DNA from: Colocasia esculenta
Lineage: Eukaryota > Streptophyta > Magnoliopsida > Alismatales > Araceae
Direction: 5' to 3'
Length of the DNA stretch: 64,000 nt
NCBI GenBank assembly: GCA_014218235.1
Contig: CM024758.1
Coordinates: 70,566,206 to 70,630,205, forward strand
Shown here: positions 1 through 11,301 of the stretch, piece after piece
Numbering within the stretch: the first letter of the stretch is position 1
Layout: the number at the start of each line of letters is the position of its first letter
The notes under the pieces: generated by a model
Database searches by the model: none
What the model was told of the DNA's origin: nothing
Seen by the model: only the letters and a program-made list of their open reading frames with translations
Made by a program: the position numbers and the translations under genes

Positions 1-198
1 AAGTCACTGAATGATCATATCCGGTTGGATGTTGTGTAAAACTTGAATTTTGTTGAATTTCTGCAAAATATGACAAATGAATTTTTAAGCCTCTAAAATC
101 CTTGAAGTGTTAATTCCACCCATTATTTATCACTTTAAAGATGTCCCAAAGCTCACCAATTTTTCCCATTCTCATATCTTAATTTTTTCATCAGGCCA

Positions 199-270
199 GG
201 TCGACACTACCTTCATCTAGTGTCGACACACTTCAGCCCAGGTCGACACTAACTCTTCTAGTGTCGACAT
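199..270. repeat. internal GTCGAC palindrome cluster (pol/env spacer of Copia-A)
   Basis: Four copies of (A/G)(G/T)GTCGACA(C/T) lie at about 199, 220, 241 and 261, spaced about 20 bp apart. It is the same palindrome that fills the U3 part of this element's LTR at 3125-3454. The cluster sits just upstream of the env-like gene. No other feature is visible in 1-330, which is AT-rich spacer. Confidence 0.85.
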
Positions 271-499
271 ATATCCCTCCCAGGGTGATTCAAGTCGTGG
301 GCGTCGGTTAGGGTATTCTTGTTCCTGCGGGATATTGAACCTTCGAAACCCTTTTTCTATGCAAGGTCGACCCCATGGCCGCCTTCCACCTTTGAAAACG
401 GCAACCATTCCACCTTCTTCCCTCCTCCAACCCATCCTTGCTCTTCTTCCCTTCATTCCTTCCTCTCCATCCTCTGCTCTTCCACTCTCTCTTGCTTCC

Positions 500-2438
500 A
501 TGGCACCCAAGCAAGCCCCTCGCCGTGGAGCAAGGTCCAGGGCTACAGCTAGGCCCATTCTGGCGGAAGAAGCACCTCCTACTGAGAGGAGAAGCAAAAG
601 ATGCCATGACCCTGCGGAGCAGCCAGGGCCTTCCTCTGCATCTCCTTCTTCTGCCAAGAGAGGTAGGACATCCTTTGTTCGAGGTAGGGGGTCCGCAAAC
701 CCTAGACGAAGGATTCTGGTTTCTTCTCCTGACGTTTCTGAGGGTTCGTCCTCTTCATCTTCTGAGGCCACCCCTTCCAAGTCGGTTAGTGAAGGGAAGA
801 TGATTTTGAAACCTAGGGCAGTTGATTTGACGGATACTCAGTTAGCAGCTACATTTCCAGAAATTCATAGTTCTTCTCATTCCAGACTTGGTTACCTTTT
901 ATCTCTGAATTTCGGATCATTTATCCTCGTCTTGTACAAGAATTCTACATGAATTTGGAATGCACTGATGACGATTACAAGTCAGAGGTCAAAGGTGTTG
1001 TGATTGATATGCCCACAGCATTAGCAGCCACCCTGTTTAAAATTCCAGATGAAGGAGCCGATTACCACAATTTTGAGTTTAATCTTCATGAAGCTTACAC
1101 TATCTTGACTGGATTGCAAGCTGATGAGTCTGATCCCAGGCAGACACATGTCACCAAGTTTAACACAAACACCTTTCCACCTGTGTTGAGACTTATCCAT
1201 CACATTCTCACCACTATCATCACACCTCAAGGTGGTGGCAGGGATAGACTCACGGATATTCAGCGGTTTGTGATTTATTGCATGAAAAAGAACATCAAGG
1301 TCAATCTCCATGTCATCATGTACCAAATAATTTCTGAGACAACCAGGAAAGACCTCCATAGGTCTCTTCCTTATGCAGCTCACTTGACTCCAGTCTTTAA
1401 GCATTTTGGTGTGTCTCTAGATAATGAGAAATCTCAGTCGATTCCCAAATCCAATATCTACTGCTTAAGCATGTTCAAAAGTTTATGGGATTCAGACTTG
1501 ACGGTGACCAAGTGAGGAGAGGGCCAGTAGTTATTGAGGCCTCAGTTCCTGAGGCTCCAGAGGCAGTGATACCACCTCCTGAGGACCAGCCTCCAGCTAA
1601 TGAGGACCAGCCTCTCATTCCAGAGGAACAACCTCTTGCTCCTGAGGATCAGCCTCAGATTGAACCTGAACTTCAACTACCCCAGAATGCCCCTCTTACT
1701 CCTCCATTTCAACTCCTCACCCACTCATCCTGCCAAGGATATTCCTACTTCTCTCCCCAACCTCAAGCTCAAACCTCCTATACTTTTGGTGGACCTTCTG
1801 TACCACCAGAATTATACTCCTTTCTGAATGACAAATTTGATGCCTTCAACTCTTCCATTCAGCAAATGACAGAAAGTTTTGAATTGAAAGTACAGAGGTT
1901 GGAGAATACAATGTCTACAAAATTCATTGAGCAAAAAGCAGCTTCAGACCATGCAGTACAAAGGTTTAATCGATTGATTGGAACCTTGGCAGATGCTTCT
2001 ATTGAGCTAAAGAACATCAAGATAAGTTGGAATCGATTCTTCAGGAATTTTGACAATTCCCAAGCTGATGTGTTCAACACCAAGGAGACACTGACTCAAA
2101 TCACCAAGACAAGATTATCCTTTGCTCATCTAGTTGATGACCTGGAAAGCATGAAAAATCTGTCAGCTCACATTGACAGTGAAATGACTGATCTTAAGAA
2201 GGAGCTGAAGAACATCAACCAGTCTGGACATGGCAGTTCCTCTTCTAGTGCACAACCTTCTTCAGTTGACTTGTCCACACTTCAGTACACCATGTCTGAT
2301 CATAGTCAACGACTGGAAGAAATTGTTCACACTAGACTTTCCACCATGCAGAAGCAACTTCATTCAAGTCTTCATGCAATGGACTCCAGACTTAAGGCCA
2401 TCGAAACCATTTTCCTTCCAGTTCCTCCTTCTGCTTAA
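500..2438 (+). pseudogene. env-like ORF3 of Copia-A, broken by two frameshifts
   Basis: This is the extra ORF that Sireviruses carry downstream of pol; its function is not established. The likely start is ATG 500 (MAPKQAPRRGAR), followed by a basic, Ser/Pro-rich N-terminus. A frame change near 900-915 leads into 949-1515, which resembles the plant Transposase_32/putative plant transposon protein domain that is common in such ORFs. A second frame change near 1500 leads into 1485-2438, with an acidic Pro/Glu/Gln-rich stretch (DQP repeats around residues 25-60 of that frame) and then a probable coiled coil rich in Leu, Ile, Lys and Glu. It stops at TAA 2436-2438. Upstream ATGs (335) are possible, but the region before 500 does not look conserved. 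I see no clear signal peptide or transmembrane pair, so the env label reflects position only. Confidence 0.75.
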
Positions 2439-2901
2439 TGTATTTTATTTTGATGATGTCAAAGGGGGAGAAAGATAGAAAACAAGATTTTTTTTTTTGG
2501 AATGATGTTTTTCTCTTTGGATGATTGTAAAGATTTTCTGAAATGTTTCCTTTTGAAAGATTGTAATGAAATGAAATGACACTTGTTGATTGAAATGAAA
2601 AGAAACATCCTTTTCTTGAATGTGATTGAATTGTGAATGAATGTCATGAATGTGAATGTGAATGAATGGATGCTTGTCAAGCTGCATGGCCATTTGTGAA
2701 AATAACTCATCACTAGTAACATTGTGTTTCTCATGTGTGCAAATTTAAAATGTTACTAAAATATGTTCAAAGGTCTTTGACGAGTGTCAATAAAAATGAA
2801 ATGAAACACAGCTCAGTGTAAATAAATGCATAAAATCACATCTCATTGAAACTTCAAATTTTCATATGAACTTAATGTTGCCATCATCAAAAAGGGGAGA
2901 T
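2439..2901 (+). promoter_or_regulatory. Copia-A 3' non-coding region with two polypurine tracts
   Basis: The proximal PPT is AAAAAGGGGAGAT at 2889-2901, directly before the LTR start TGTTGGG. A second, longer purine tract (CAAAGGGGGAGAAAGA, 2460-2475) lies just after the env-like stop, preceded by the same TGATGATGTC/CATCATCA context. Multiple PPTs are a known Sirevirus trait. The rest (2480-2880) is AT-rich with short GAATG/GAAATGA repeats and no gene. Confidence 0.8.
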
Positions 2902-3124
2902 TGTTGGGTTGAGTGTGAATACAATTCATTTCCCCTCATATTTTGATGATGACAAGGTGTGATTTTAATGCAAAATAATTGGAACATGTTAGATGCACCA
3001 CACATGTTATGACCACATTAAAAAACATGTTTCCAAACATATTTGTCATTTATATTCATGATAAATCAATGGACTAATGATTTATATGTTTATTTCTCAG
3101 GGATACTCAATTCCTTCAAGGGTA

Positions 3125-3454
3125 GTGTCGACACACCCCATACTGGTGTCGACACAATGCTCCAAGCCCTAAGCCAAAAGATGAAGAAATAGTCAAGTAG
3201 TGTCGACACGAGATCATCTCAGGTCGACACTAGACCAAGTTCCCAGTGAGCTCTCTCAACAGGCCTGGACAGTGTGTCGACACTAAACCAGATGGTGTCG
3301 ACACTAGAGACATTTCCCAGAAGGCTTGTTTTGTCAGTTGGGTACAGCAGGTCGACACGAGATCATCTCAGGTCGACACTAGAGACCTCTCCCAGGGAAG
3401 TGTTCTGCCGGTCTGGGACAGTGTGTCGACACTAGACCAGTCAGGTCGACACAC
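3125..3454. repeat. GTGTCGACAC palindrome array in Copia-A LTR
   Basis: About ten GTCGAC-centred palindromes occur at roughly 20-70 bp intervals, in full (GTGTCGACAC) or shortened (AGGTCGACAC) form. The sequence between them (for example CTGGTGTCGACACAATGC and GACAGTGTGTCGACACTA) is homologous to the arrays in the gypsy LTRs at 14288 and 19099. The array ends about 115 bp upstream of the TATA box. Confidence 0.95.
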
Positions 3455-3570
3455 TCCAGAATGTTTGTGACTTAAAGTTTCTCCTGGACACGTGGCACCC
3501 TAGGGAATTGGTGGATCAGCCTTGGATCATGTGCCCACGACCCCCAAGGGTTCTTTTGGACATATTAGGG

Positions 3571-3579
3571 TATAAATAG
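3571..3579 (+). promoter_or_regulatory. TATA box of Copia-A LTR
   Basis: TATAAATAG sits downstream of the palindrome array and in the transcriptional sense of the element. It is the best TATA match in the LTR, and a transcription start about 30 bp downstream would put the U3/R border near 3605. Confidence 0.7.
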
Positions 3580-4508
3580 TCCCCCATTGGCCATCCAACC
3601 AACAAGAGAGAAGAAGGGAGCCTCCAAGAGCCTTCCAGAAATCCTTTTGGCGGCAGAGAGAGCTCTGCTCCCTGTTCTTGCTCCCCTTGTGCTCCTTCAC
3701 CCCAATTCTCACATCTCCAAGCACAAGAAGAGAAGTCTGATCCAAGATGAAGCAGTGAGATCACTTCTAAGGGTGCAGATCAAGTAGAAGCAGACAATTG
3801 TGAAGAACTCAAGGAAGATCCCAAAGACCAAGTTGCAGAGCATCGGCCAGGGACTTCTGGAGATCAAGCTTCCTCACAATTCAGCCTCTACAAGGGAGTC
3901 TTCTTGAAGAACAAGAACATTTCACCCCATTCCTCATTTCCCCTTGTTTCTTCCTGGTCATTCCACAGATTGTGCATGAACTATTGCATTAATCCTCTTG
4001 AATGAACCTGTTGAGATTAGATCATTGCTAGAGGATCTGGATCTTTGTGTTTTTGATCTAGCAAGTGGTTTGTGAGCCTGTGTGCTCAGCGTTGAGTCGT
4101 CGTACTCAGTTGTGGTTGAGCAATTGTGCTCAAGTGTCTAGAGTAGTCTTGATCTAGGAGTTGTGTGAGTTGTAGAACTCATTGTGTTGGAGTTGTCAGG
4201 CTCCTGGTGTGGTGTATCCAGGTTGTTTAGTGGATCCTCACAGTGTGGGTGGATGTAGGAATCACATGGTGTGATTTCCGAACCACCTAAAAATCTCTGT
4301 GCAGTGGTTGTGTGTGATTTAAATTCACATCTCGCTAGATGAATGCATAGGGTTTTTCGAATTCACTTTTAATCAACCTGATTCCACTTCAATCTAATTC
4401 ACACAATTTCTCATCAGATCTAAAAATTGCTCTTTCAAATTACTTATGATTCCATGCACTATTTTTAAATGGGTAAGCTTCCGCAATAGTTGGTCTAGAT
4501 CTATTCAA

Positions 4509-4526
4509 CCCCCCCCCCCCCCCCCC
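4509..4526 (+). repeat. poly-C run of 18 in Copia-A U5
   Basis: An uninterrupted run of 18 C lies 34 bp before the LTR end. The matching position in Copia-B (42053-42060, other strand) has only six to seven, so the run has expanded here or is an assembly length error. Confidence 0.9.
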
Positions 4527-4560
4527 TTCTAGATCTTGTCCATCCTTCTTCGATCCTACA

Positions 4561-5428
4561 CACTATAGTAATGAGCAAAAGCCACACGAACGGAGCCCTG
4601 CCTATCACAGATACAGCCGCCACCACCACACTCTCCTGGGGTGCCTTTGCTAGCGCCATCCACATTCAAACAGAAATCAAGAATCGGAGGAATCCATCTA
4701 ATAAGTTTGAACTGTCTAGTGGCGCATTGGGAAAGAAGCCGAACTGATGAAGAACCTGCAGCTCATGAGAAGAGGGAGCAACGTTAAATTGTACTTTAGC
4801 AAGAGATCATGAATTTGATATTTTTAATAACTTCCCCAACATAAATCTTCTTGGATTCAAACCTGGCTGAACATCTCCCCTCCATATTTTCCACAACATT
4901 AGAATTAGACAATGAAGGGAGATAAAACCAAAAGGAGAACTAGTATTAGTGTGCATCAGAAAACTCCAAACTCTAGCTGTGATATGGCTGTGAAGATGGA
5001 TCTTGGAATAGATGAGAGGTTGAAACCAACTCCAAAGAGAAGCATCCAGGTCGCTATGAATGAAAAGATGGTTGTAATCTTCATATTTAGGAGACTTGCA
5101 GCAGGAGCAACAAGATGCCATTTGAATTCCACATTCAGCAATTCTCTGATCCATAGGGACCGCTCTATTCATAATCTTCCAGCAAAACAAAGAAGCTCTC
5201 CGGTAATAGGAATTGTGCCAAATTTTCTTAAGGGCAAGCCACTTAACTCCCACAGACCTGACCAGGTTATAAGCTGATTTTGAGGAGAAACAACCATCCT
5301 TAGAGGCCCCCCCAGACACACTTATCTTCTTCATCATTGAGCACAACCCCCTGAAGAACACCACTAGGAAGAAGTGATCTTATAGGATGATGGGCATTAG
5401 AAATAACCTCCTGTAGAGATACACTACA
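4561..5428 (-). pseudogene. LINE ORF2 C-terminus: zf-RVT and truncated RNase H
   Basis: On the minus strand 5364-4807 encodes the reverse-transcriptase zinc-binding region (zf-RVT) of plant LINEs: SSKSAYNLVRS, then IWHNSYYRRASLFCWKIMNRAV and a CCSCCKSPKYEDYNHLFIHS cysteine/histidine cluster. After a stop near 4805, 4690-4561 continues with the start of RNase H1 (FNVDGASKGTPGECGGGG), including the first catalytic Asp in the DGAS motif. The domain is then cut by the Copia-A LTR. Upstream, the reading continues across the solo LTR into 8441 if one copy of the target duplication is removed. The gene is dead. Confidence 0.85.
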
Positions 5429-6945
5429 TGTCACGCCCCGACGCGGAATATCGGAACGCGAGGCAGTTGCAAGTGAACGGGTATAGAGCGAGTACTAGAC
5501 ATCAAACCATTTCGCAATAAATAATACTAAAGCAAATTCATTTCATTAATACTTTCCAATGCCTAGTTACAACCACTAATATCAGAGCCAATCTATAGAG
5601 CCCAATTACATTGAAAGAAGGCAAAAGACTAAAGTTCAAACCTAACTACTACAACGCTAAACATAGCAATAGGACGCTAGGGTACTCATGACATCACTCC
5701 AGGTCGTTCCCGTCCTCTTGAGTGTATGGTTCATCCTCGGTCTCACCTGAGAACACAACGACAAATAACGCAGGGTGAGCGATAACGCCCAGTAGGACTT
5801 AAATCTCAATAGTCAAGCAAGCTTTAAATAGTTAATGCATTAAAGGCAGAGTAACTAATGATAGAGCGAGAGAGTCAAGTAAAAGATAGCAGAATAGCAC
5901 GTGAACGAAATAGCACAACTTTCCAAATATAGACTTTCCAAAAATAGCACAAGTGTCGGGAATAGCCAGATGTCCATAGTACAAATAACACAACGAGTAT
6001 AGAATAGCACAACGAGTATAGCATAGCACTTTGTTGTCAATGGACAACGCGAGAACATAGCACTTTTGATTGTCATTTAGATAGTCGAGATGGATAGCAC
6101 TTGAATGTAATGCCAAACACTCTGATCATTTAACTCCCATGGGCACTAGCACTTTCGGGCGCACATCCCAGGACCAGATCGGGCCCTTTATATATTGCCA
6201 GGCATTGGTTATATTGTTTTATCTTTAGACAATCAGTCAATGGCCAGTATAGAGTACCAAGAAGTAGATGAGAGCACTAGATGAATAGACGAGATAGTAG
6301 AGTGAACGTGAATAGATGAGCGAGCTGAGTATAGATGAGAACTAGTGGACATTGCACGTAACACGTCGAGTAAACAGGCGATAGTAACCGTTGCACAACA
6401 CGCGCACGTGGTGTTGGCAGTCAGGTGGAACTCACAACCCTTCCGCTGGCCATGTTAAGCACAAGTCCAGAGGTCCGGCGTGATTCAAGACGAGAGTGAA
6501 TTTCTAATAGCCGTTTAGATCATATACATTCCCTAAAGGGTATCATAGGTGTTAGGGTACAACCGGCTCGTCGACCATGTGGGAATCCAGGGACAAAGGA
6601 GACTTACGGAGGCCTTGAACAAAGACTCACTAGTCCGGCAGAAGGAGTATCCGTCGGAGAGTTCGTCCAAGTCAGGAAAGTGTGTATATAGAAACAAGTA
6701 CTCGACATTCTAGATGAATTCTAGAACAGTGCAGCGTCGATATCGGTATTCCTAAACTTTGCGAGAAACGATAGACAAGTATTATTTAAAATATGGCAAT
6801 TTAATTACATAAATTACTAGATGTATTATGAAATAAATTCTTGCTAAATTACGCCATAATTGGATGGTTCAAAGTGTGTGTAAGTGTCATGAGATTGTAG
6901 ATAGAAAAGATCATGTGCATGTATTTTAATCATACATAAATGTTT

Positions 6946-6955
6946 AATTTATAAC
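6946..6955 (-). promoter_or_regulatory. candidate TATA box of the solo LTR
   Basis: Minus-strand TTATAAATT lies about 95 bp downstream, in LTR sense, of the TCGCGA array at 7050-7250. The region is AT-rich, so other TATA matches exist. Confidence 0.45.
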
Positions 6956-7049
6956 AAGTGTTATTTTCTGTATGTATGGCTGTTAAACAAGAGTACAACA
7001 TTGTAGATGATCAAGCATTGCTGAGACAGGGGGTTTCTTGCAAAAATCC

Positions 7050-7250
7050 CAGATCGCGACGTACCCTAATGAGGGTCGCGACGGGGTCAACTGAGATAGC
7101 GACGGGGCGTTGTACAGGTCGCGACAGGCTTGTCGGTTCGGGCAGATAGGTCGCGACGAGGTCGCATGAGGGTCGCGACGGCCTGGTCAGCAGATCGCGA
7201 CGACAGGCCCTGTCGCGATCAGATCGCGACAGAGCGCTCTATCGCGACAG
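7050..7250. repeat. TCGCGA palindrome array in the solo LTR
   Basis: About nine TCGCGA cores occur in 200 bp, mostly as GGTCGCGACG, AGATCGCGAC or CTGTCGCGA, with some decayed forms such as GATAGCGACG. The array is a GC-rich island in an AT-rich LTR and is positioned like the GTGTCGACAC array of Gypsy-1 relative to its TATA box. Confidence 0.9.
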
Positions 7251-8440
7251 CCCTTGTGAACGCGGCCTATCGGGCCATCGCGTTCACAGGGTCTGCGCCC
7301 AGTCCGAACAGGGAAGGGACATTACATTGGATTGCGGGCCAAAACTTACCCTATTTGACACAGGGTGATTCAGAAATTCACAACTAATTGTATAGTCAAC
7401 GAAAATCATGGAACCAATTGCAAAACACCTAGACATGCATGGGTCCTTACAATAAATAGGAATGGAAAACAATCAGGGTTTAGACATGTATTAATCACGG
7501 GTATTCATGATGAACATGAAACAGTACATAGTTGAGATCAATGATGAAATTCGCAAGATACGATGAATCAATTTAGGGCTTTTATGGGCAAAAGATGCCT
7601 AACATGCATCAGTTCCTACAGTAAAAATCTCGTAGCATGGGGTTGAGTATACAAGGAGATTAAGAGTTAAGAAAAGGGTTCGGGGTCATGTAAGTTGCAG
7701 AACATGAAAAATCAAGAACAAAAGATATGCTCGTTGGAAAATTATGAAACCAAAGGGCTTTTGCTCTTGATAGATGAAACATCCTATAGAAAAGTTTCAT
7801 GGTTTATGCTCGTGATAATGCCTACCTTTGATCGTTTTCCTCTTCTAGGGTTGAAGATGAAGAACTCGGGAAGAAGCTTTGATGGATCTTCCTCTCCATG
7901 ATTTCTCCCCCTCTTGGCCTCTCCTCCTGGTCCAAGAACCTCTTGGCACGAGCTAGGGTCGGCCATGAGGGTTCAAGAGAAGTATTTAAGCTTCTCCCTA
8001 TTCCCTTTCCTAGTTTAAGTCTAACTTCTATTAAATTCCGAATATCCTATTTTCCTCTCCCCTTTTTAAGCAAGAGATCTTCTATTTGGGTTGGGAGAGA
8101 GGGGATTTCATGGCCAACCCATTAGGGTAGGTTTAGGAATCACAATCCAACTCAAACTTCTATTTTTAATGCATTAAATACCTCTTTTTTATTTTAGTAA
8201 TATTTTAGTTACGAATTTTGGATATTTCTCTATTATTCCTCTTTTTAAAATCTCTATTTTAGCCCACTAATTTCTAATGGGTCATATAGCAAAGCCCATT
8301 ACTCTTTTCTTTTAAATGTTTTATTTAATTCTCTCATTTGATTTCCTAGTTGTTTTAATACATCTTCCTTTTATTTGATTTTCTATAAATAAATATAAAT
8401 ATTTAAATTTTTATTTTCCTAAAAATTTAGGGTTGCTACA

Positions 8441-10450
8441 CTACCACCCTCATAGGCAGCTTGAAGCAATTCCGAAAGAGGCTTATCACCAAGCCAGATA
8501 TCTGTTAAGATGTCGATGTTATTACCTTTCCCATGAATCCATCTAGTATTCTTCTGAACAATATTATCAGCTACCACCCGAATTTTACTAGACATTCCAG
8601 GGAAGCAGTTGTGACTATCTGTATGATACCGTCTTCTTGCATAAGATGCCCAAAAGGAGGATCCTTTGCGGATGTTCCAAAGGTTCTTGATTGCCAAAGA
8701 AATTTGCACATGCCTGATATTACGAACACCCAAACCACCTTCTGCTATAGGGCGTTGAATGGTAGACTAGGCCACCCAGTGTCGCCGGCGAGTACCATCC
8801 AAACCATTCCAAAAAAAGGCAGTAGAAATTTTCTCAATATAATTTGTCATACATTTTGGGAGAGAAGCAGAAGCTGCCAGGTAAACCGAAAGAGAGGAGA
8901 TCACATAATTAGTGGAGTAACCCTTCCAGCTTGAGAGATCAATCTCGGATCTAGGTAGCCACCTTACCATTCACCTTATCTAGTAGCGGTTTGTAATCAG
9001 AAGCAAGAACCCTACTAGGTCTCAAAGGAACACCCAGATAAAGAAGAGGACCACTTTGTCTTTTGAAGCCAGTAATCATCTTGATTCTGTTAACGGACTG
9101 AGGAGAAGCCTTTTCGGATATCATGAAGCAGCTTTTGGAAGAATTAATGTGCTTACCATAGGAAGTAGAATACCTCTTCAAGAAACCCATCAATTTCCTG
9201 ACGTTGTAGATCCCCCCATTTAGAAAAATAAGAGTGTCATCTGCATAAAGAAGGTGAGAAATGGTCGGGCAAACTCTAGGCCCAGCATAAGGTTGGAGAT
9301 TACCTGAAAGAACCAAGTTCCTAATACCTCTACTGAGGGCTTCTTCCATAATGATGAAAAGAGCTGGAGCAATAGGATCACCTTGCCTAAGGCCCCTGGT
9401 AGAATGGAAATAACCAGTTGGCGATCCATTGAAGAGAATAGAAAACCAACAGTTAGAGATCAACATGCCAATAAAAGATATAAATTTAGAAGAGAAGCCA
9501 AATTTTTTAAGAACCGCAAATAAGAAGTCCCCCTCCACGCTGCCATAGGTTTTCCTAATGTCCAGCTTGAACAACACATTATGCCCTCTAGCCTTCCTGC
9601 CAATATCTGTAACAAGTTGTCTAGCAAGGGAAACATTATCAAGAATGAATCTGCCTTTGACAAAAGCTCCTTGCTCTTTAGAAATAATTTCAGGAAGAAT
9701 ATAAACCAACCGGTCACAAAGGATCCTGGAGACAATTTTATAGCAAAAATTGCACAGGCTAACAGGTCTAAAATAACCGTAGGAAGCTGGGTGATCTTTC
9801 TTGGGGATAAGGATAAGAGCAATCAAAGAAGAAGTGACCCCTCTTGGCAGGGGAAAGCCATGAAAGAAGCTTAGTACAGCAGAAATGACCTCTTGATGGA
9901 TGATATCCCAGCAAGAGGGAATGTAATGGGCAGTAAACCCATCTGGACCAGGGGCACTATTAGCATTCAAACTCCATACTGCCTTCTTAATTTCGTCCTT
10001 GGGAAATAGCACAAAGAGATTTAATGTGGTCCTCAGATACAAGAGTGGGGATGACATGCAGGAGGGAGTCATCAATAACATGATCCGAGGATTGCAGAAG
10101 AGTCTGAAGGTAGTTAACCGCTCCATGTTTAAGGACCTCCTGGTCTTTATTCCAAACCCCATCCACCTGGAGCCTATGAATAGCATTCCGCCTCTTGTTT
10201 CCTTGAACCACAACATGGTAAAAAGTAGTATTTTTATCACCATTATCAACCCATTGCATGCGAGCTTTTTGAGCCCAGAATAGTTCCACACAGTTGACCT
10301 CTTTTCTAAGGTTAGCAATAGCAGCTCCCATTGCAGAGCGGTTATCAGGAGTAGGAGCATCAAAAGCCTCTTGCATGGCCCTGGCCTCCTCCTCGTAGGT
10401 AAGCAAGTTATCGTTGATGTTACCAAAGGTAGCCTTTTCCAGAAACGAAG
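8441..10450 (-). pseudogene. LINE ORF2 reverse transcriptase (degenerate)
   Basis: This is the reverse transcriptase of the LINE, which would prime on nicked target DNA. The ORF 10864-8951 covers most of it. Motifs seen are SAPGPDGF, LIPKKDHPASYGYFRPVSLCN, EQGAFVKGR, GLRQGDP and the catalytic LLYADD. In motif A the sequence is KLDIRKTYGSVE, where the second acidic residue of the usual AYD is Gly. Between about 10440 and 10010 the true frame differs (KNTTFYHVVVQGNKRRN is read in another frame), so at least two frameshifts exist. Downstream frames 8970-8767 and 8733-8441 carry the thumb/connection region (WNGLDGTRRRHWV; WIHGKGNNIDILTDIWLG). It is not functional. Confidence 0.9.
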
Positions 10451-11301
10451 AGCCCCTCTAACCGCCTTCAGTTTTAGATGAAGAATGACAAAAGGATTAT
10501 AATGCCACCCAACCGGAGCATCGCATGCTGCTTTGACAGTATCCTTAAACGATCCAGGAGTGATCCATATGGATAGAAAGTTGAACCTAGCAGGAACCTG
10601 AGGCGTGGGAGAGAAGGTAACCAGCAAAGGAGCATGATCAGAAGGACCTCTGGGGAGGTGCCTAACCTTGAGACCCGTATAAATATCACCACAGGTAGAG
10701 TTGATGAGAAACCTATCCAACCTAGCCTTAAAAGCCGCTTGCCCAATGCGGTCATTAGACCAAGTAAAGTTAGAACCAATATAGCCCACATTAGTAAGAG
10801 AAACACCCGAGATAAAAGCATTGAAATCCAGCATAGCTTGCAAGTTAGCTGAGCTCCCACCCATCTTCTCCGAAGGTAGGGAGACGTAGTTAAGATCGCC
10901 CCTACTAACCAGGGAACATCCACATTACTGGAAAAATTTAGCAGTTCATCAAAAAGAAGGCGTCTACTGTCTGCATGGCAGCTTGCATAGACAGCCGTAA
11001 AAATCAACTGAACACTATCATCCTTCACAGCTGCTAAGGTTATATGCTGCTTAGAGCAACTAACCGTTTGAATCAGATAATTCCGCCAGAAAACCCAGAT
11101 TTTAGAATTATCCCCGCTATTACCAGTAACCGAATCCATGCAGAGATATGATCCCAAAGAATTCGTACGATCCAGAGTTACCATAGGTTCCACAATAGTA
11201 AGAAAATAAACACTGTTTTTCCTGATTATTCTCTGAAGCGAACGCTGAGAGGCTAAATTAGCAATGCCTCTAATGTTCCAATACAAAATGGAAGAATTCA
11301 T
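10451..11301 (-). pseudogene. LINE ORF2 apurinic-type endonuclease domain
   Basis: The exonuclease-endonuclease-phosphatase fold of L1-type ORF2 starts at ATG 11301 (MNSSILYWNIRGIA). Motifs in order are WNIRG, the catalytic Glu in IVEPMV, VYAS, GDLN (reached by a frameshift near 10900), FTWSNDR and the C-terminal SDHAPL. In LINEs it makes the first nick of the target. The start ATG overlaps the ORF1 stop as ATGA (11301-11298). Frameshifts near 10900 and 10450 make it a pseudogene. Confidence 0.85.

Larger units (their letters stand above)
1..4560 (+). mobile_element. Copia-A: 3' part of a Sirevirus-type Ty1/copia element
   Basis: This is the downstream part of a plus-strand LTR retrotransposon whose 5' LTR, gag and pol lie left of the window. 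It contains a pol-to-env spacer, a broken env-like gene, a purine-rich 3' region with a polypurine tract and a complete 3' LTR. The order env-like gene, GATGATGTCAAAGGGGGAG-type purine tracts and an LTR starting TGTTGGGTT is characteristic of plant Sireviruses. The LTR end (C-run, TCTAG, then CGATCCTACA) matches the equivalent end of Copia-B at 42022-42060 on the other strand. The right junction at 4560/4561 falls inside a LINE RNase H domain, so Copia-A is younger than that LINE. Its 5-bp target duplication on the right would be CACTA; the left copy is outside the window. Confidence 0.85.
2902..4560 (+). repeat. 3' LTR of Copia-A (1,659 bp)
   Basis: It begins TGTTGGGTTGAGTG right after the PPT and ends CGATCCTACA, giving TG...CA termini. 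The early TTTTGATGATGACAAGG segment is typical of Sirevirus LTR starts. In order it holds about 220 bp of AT-rich U3, the GTGTCGACAC array, a TATA box at 3571, U5-like sequence without ORFs, and an 18-base C run near the end. Confidence 0.9.
5429..8440 (-). repeat. solo LTR, gypsy (chromovirus-like) type, 3,012 bp
   Basis: On the minus strand it starts TGTAGCAACCC and ends GGGGCGTGACA (plus: TGTCACGCCCC...GGTTGCTACA). It is flanked by CTACA (5424-5428) and CTACC (8441-8445), a 5-bp duplication with one change. LINE coding sequence is restored when the insert is removed, and there is no PBS, PPT or internal sequence, so this is a solo LTR left by LTR-LTR recombination. Its plus-left third resembles the Gypsy-1 LTR (CAGTAGGA(C/T)TTA(A/C)ATCTCAATA near 5790 versus 13225; CCCAGGACCAGA near 6170 versus 13600). 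No coding sequence is visible. Confidence 0.9.

Noticed and set aside
217..780. 187-codon minus-strand ORF
   Set aside because: It is antisense to the env-like ORF and has no independent support.
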